Source of the DNA: CAVSUZ01 sp963791885
GTDB lineage: Bacteria; Pseudomonadota; Alphaproteobacteria; Acetobacterales; Acetobacteraceae
DNA length: 64,000 nucleotides
Assembly (NCBI GenBank): GCA_963791885.1
Contig: CAWBUL010000005.1
Location: forward strand, 992,001-1,056,000
Direction of reading: 5' to 3'
The position numbers and the translations under genes were made by a program. Under the pieces are notes generated by a model that did no database searches, was not told where the DNA came from, and saw only the letters and a program-made list of their open reading frames with translations. Of this stretch, positions 62,352-64,000 are shown one piece after another (within the stretch, counting starts at the first letter, position 1; every line of letters begins with the position of its first letter).

Positions 62352-64000
62352 ATGAGTGAAAACGCCGCGTCGCCCCACGATTCCGACGCGTATGACGCCT
62401 CCTCGATCTCCGTTCTGCGCGGGCTCGACGCCGTCCGAAAGCGCCCGGGCATGTACATCGGTGACACCGATGACGGGTCGGGTCTGCACCATATGGCCTT
62501 CGAGATCATCGACAACGCGGTGGACGAGGCCCAGGCCGGCTTCGCCGACCGGGTAGAGATGACGCTGAACGGCGACGGCAGCGTCACCGTCCGCGACAAC
62601 GGGCGGGGCATCCCGACCGACATCCACCTGGAAGAAGGGGTTTCTGCCGCCGAGGTGGTCCTGACTCGTCTGCATGCCGGCGGGAAGTTCAACCAGAACT
62701 CCTACAAGGTCTCCGGCGGGTTGCACGGTGTTGGCGCGGCGGTGGTGAACGCGCTGTCGGAGTGGATGGAGGTGCGTATCTGGCGTGACGGGACGGAGCA
62801 TTTCATCCGCTTTCGCAACGGCGATGCCGAGGCCCCGCTGGCGGTGGTGGGGCCGTCCGACGCTCCGAGCGGAACGGAAGTCACCTTCAAGCCGAGTACG
62901 GCGACGTTCACGAAGACTGAGTTCGACTTCAGCCTGCTGGAGCGGCGGCTGCGGGAACTGGCGTTCCTGAACTCCGGGCTGAGTATCATCCTGCGCGACG
63001 AGCGCCATGCCCCGGCGCAGGAGAGCCTGATGCGTTACGACGGCGGGCTGGTCGCGTTCGTTGAATGGCTCGATCGCGCGAAGACGCCGGTGTTCACGCC
63101 GCCGGTCAGCGTGCGAGCGGCTGACGACGCGCAGGGGATCCGGGTGGAGTTCGCGTTGTCGTGGAACGACAGCTTCCACGAGACGATGCTGTGTTTCACC
63201 AACAACATTCCGCAGCGCGACGGTGGGACGCACATGGCCGGGTTCCGCGCGGCTCTCACGCGCGTGGTAACGCGCTACGCCGAAGGCATGGGCAAGAAGG
63301 AGCAATTGCAACTTGTCGGCGAGGACATGCGGGAGGGCATGACCGCGGTTTTGTCCGTGAAAGTGCCGGACCCGAAGTTTTCGTCGCAGACGAAGGACAA
63401 GCTGGTCAGCTCCGAGGTTCAGCCTGTGGTGCAGGCGGCGGTTGCCGACGCGCTGGGTCACTGGTTCGAGACGCACCCCAAGGAAGCCAAGGGGGTGGTG
63501 CAGAAGGTGATGGACGCGGCTTCGGCACGCGAAGCGGCGCGCAAGGCGCGCGAACTGACGCGGCGGAAGGGCGTGCTGGATATCTCGACGCTGCCGGGAA
63601 AGCTGGCGGACTGCCAGGAGCGCGATCCGGCGAAGTGCGAGATCTTCATCGTCGAGGGTGACAGCGCCGGTGGCTCGGCCAAGCAGGGGCGCGACCGGAA
63701 GTTTCAGGCGATCCTTCCGCTGAAGGGCAAGATCCTGAATGTGGAGCGTGCGCGGTTCGACCGCATGCTGGGCAGTCAGGAGATCGGCACACTGATCACG
63801 GCGCTGGGCACCGGCATCGGACGCGGGGAGCCAGAGCAGGGCGGATTCGATGTGGGGAAGCTGCGCTACCACCGGATCGTCATCATGACGGACGCGGATG
63901 TCGACGGGTCGCATATCCGCACGCTGCTGCTGACGTTGTTCTTTCGGCAGATGCCTCAGTTGCTGGAGCGCGGGCATCTGTTCATCGCACAGCCGCCACT
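62352..64000 (+). CDS. gyrB: DNA gyrase subunit B, truncated by the window end
   Basis: About 549 residues are visible. LRGLDAVRKRPGMYIGDTDD, NAVDEAQAGFADRVEMTLNG and KVSGGLHGVGAAVVNALSEW form the GHKL ATPase domain. IFIVEGDSAGGSAKQGRDRK and IMTDADVDGSHIRTLLLTLF are the TOPRIM motifs. ATG 62352 starts about 50 bp after recF. The tail of the protein lies outside the window. Confidence 0.95.
   Translation, partial: MSENAASPHDSDAYDASSISVLRGLDAVRKRPGMYIGDTDDGSGLHHMAFEIIDNAVDEAQAGFADRVEMTLNGDGSVTVRDNGRGIPTDIHLEEGVSAAEVVLTRLHAGGKFNQNSYKVSGGLHGVGAAVVNALSEWMEVRIWRDGTEHFIRFRNGDAEAPLAVVGPSDAPSGTEVTFKPSTATFTKTEFDFSLLERRLRELAFLNSGLSIILRDERHAPAQESLMRYDGGLVAFVEWLDRAKTPVFTPPVSVRAADDAQGIRVEFALSWNDSFHETMLCFTNNIPQRDGGTHMAGFRAALTRVVTRYAEGMGKKEQLQLVGEDMREGMTAVLSVKVPDPKFSSQTKDKLVSSEVQPVVQAAVADALGHWFETHPKEAKGVVQKVMDAASAREAARKARELTRRKGVLDISTLPGKLADCQERDPAKCEIFIVEGDSAGGSAKQGRDRKFQAILPLKGKILNVERARFDRMLGSQEIGTLITALGTGIGRGEPEQGGFDVGKLRYHRIVIMTDADVDGSHIRTLLLTLFFRQMPQLLERGHLFIAQPP

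Noticed and set aside
62172..63977. 601-codon minus-strand frame opposite recF and gyrB
   Set aside because: recF and gyrB motifs are complete on the plus strand, so this is antisense noise.
1..64000. tRNA, rRNA or riboswitch genes
   Set aside because: I looked for cloverleaf ends, CCA tails and T-loop GGTTCGAATCC-like strings in gaps and found none that held together; a covariance search would settle it.

Overview
The window looks like a 64 kb piece of chromosome from a high-GC alphaproteobacterium, most likely a member of the Acetobacteraceae (Rhodospirillales). Supporting signs are the F0 genes standing alone as an atpI-B-E-F'-F operon, a bo3-type quinol oxidase operon, a dnaN-recF-gyrB cluster without dnaA, an alphaproteobacterial-type LexA box (GTTC-N7-GTTC) and many TRAP transporter genes. 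The taxonomic call is an inference from gene content and order; no 16S gene or other phylogenetic marker was compared.

Layout. 1-8.9 kb: a minus-strand catabolic operon with three TRAP solute-binding proteins, a fused DctQM permease, an NDP-forming acyl-CoA synthetase, two CitE-like CoA-ester lyases and an amidohydrolase, with a divergent LysR gene. 10.2-13.6 kb: pgsA, molybdenum cofactor genes (mobB, moaD, moaE), a lipoprotein and an aldo/keto reductase. 14-19.4 kb: a hypothetical gene with a LexA box in its promoter, an aminotransferase, an NRDE protein, a 133-bp MITE-like element, then myo-inositol-phosphate synthase plus a histidine phosphatase. 19.4-27.4 kb: a tightly overlapping minus-strand run (topoisomerase IB, HAD phosphatase, CgeB-like glycosyltransferase, nucleotidyltransferase, methyltransferase, GH-A clan glycosidase, GT4, GNAT, methyltransferase) that looks like an uncharacterised glycan or glycolipid cluster. 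27.5-34 kb: folE, a patatin lipoprotein, DUF1028, DUF1003, kynureninase, a peptide-binding protein and a VOC protein.

34-40.5 kb is a decayed, IS-rich zone. It holds three insertion sequences (IS5-like, IS427-type IS5, IS701-like), a GC-rich direct-repeat block, and fragments of polysaccharide genes; two of the fragments appear to be the head and tail of one SGNH/AlgX-like protein. 40.5-44.7 kb: an oxidoreductase cluster (AKR, tautomerase, DUF1127, SDR, cupin, DUF2255) divergent from a LysR gene. 44.8-50 kb: an orphan HyuA, a GNAT gene and the F0 ATP synthase operon. 50-56.5 kb: a Uma2 protein, a broken TPR/glycosyltransferase gene and cyoABCD. 56.5-64 kb: a ThDP enzyme, a stand-alone RAM-domain protein, an MFS transporter, dnaN, recF and the first part of gyrB.

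A theme across the window is single-base indels. About a dozen otherwise intact genes (amidohydrolase, lysR, lipoprotein, NRDE, GT4, HAD, DUF2255, GNAT, TPR/GT and cyoA) continue perfectly in another frame, nearly always as though one extra base were present. This may be residual assembly error rather than true decay, so those entries are typed as pseudogene with that caveat.
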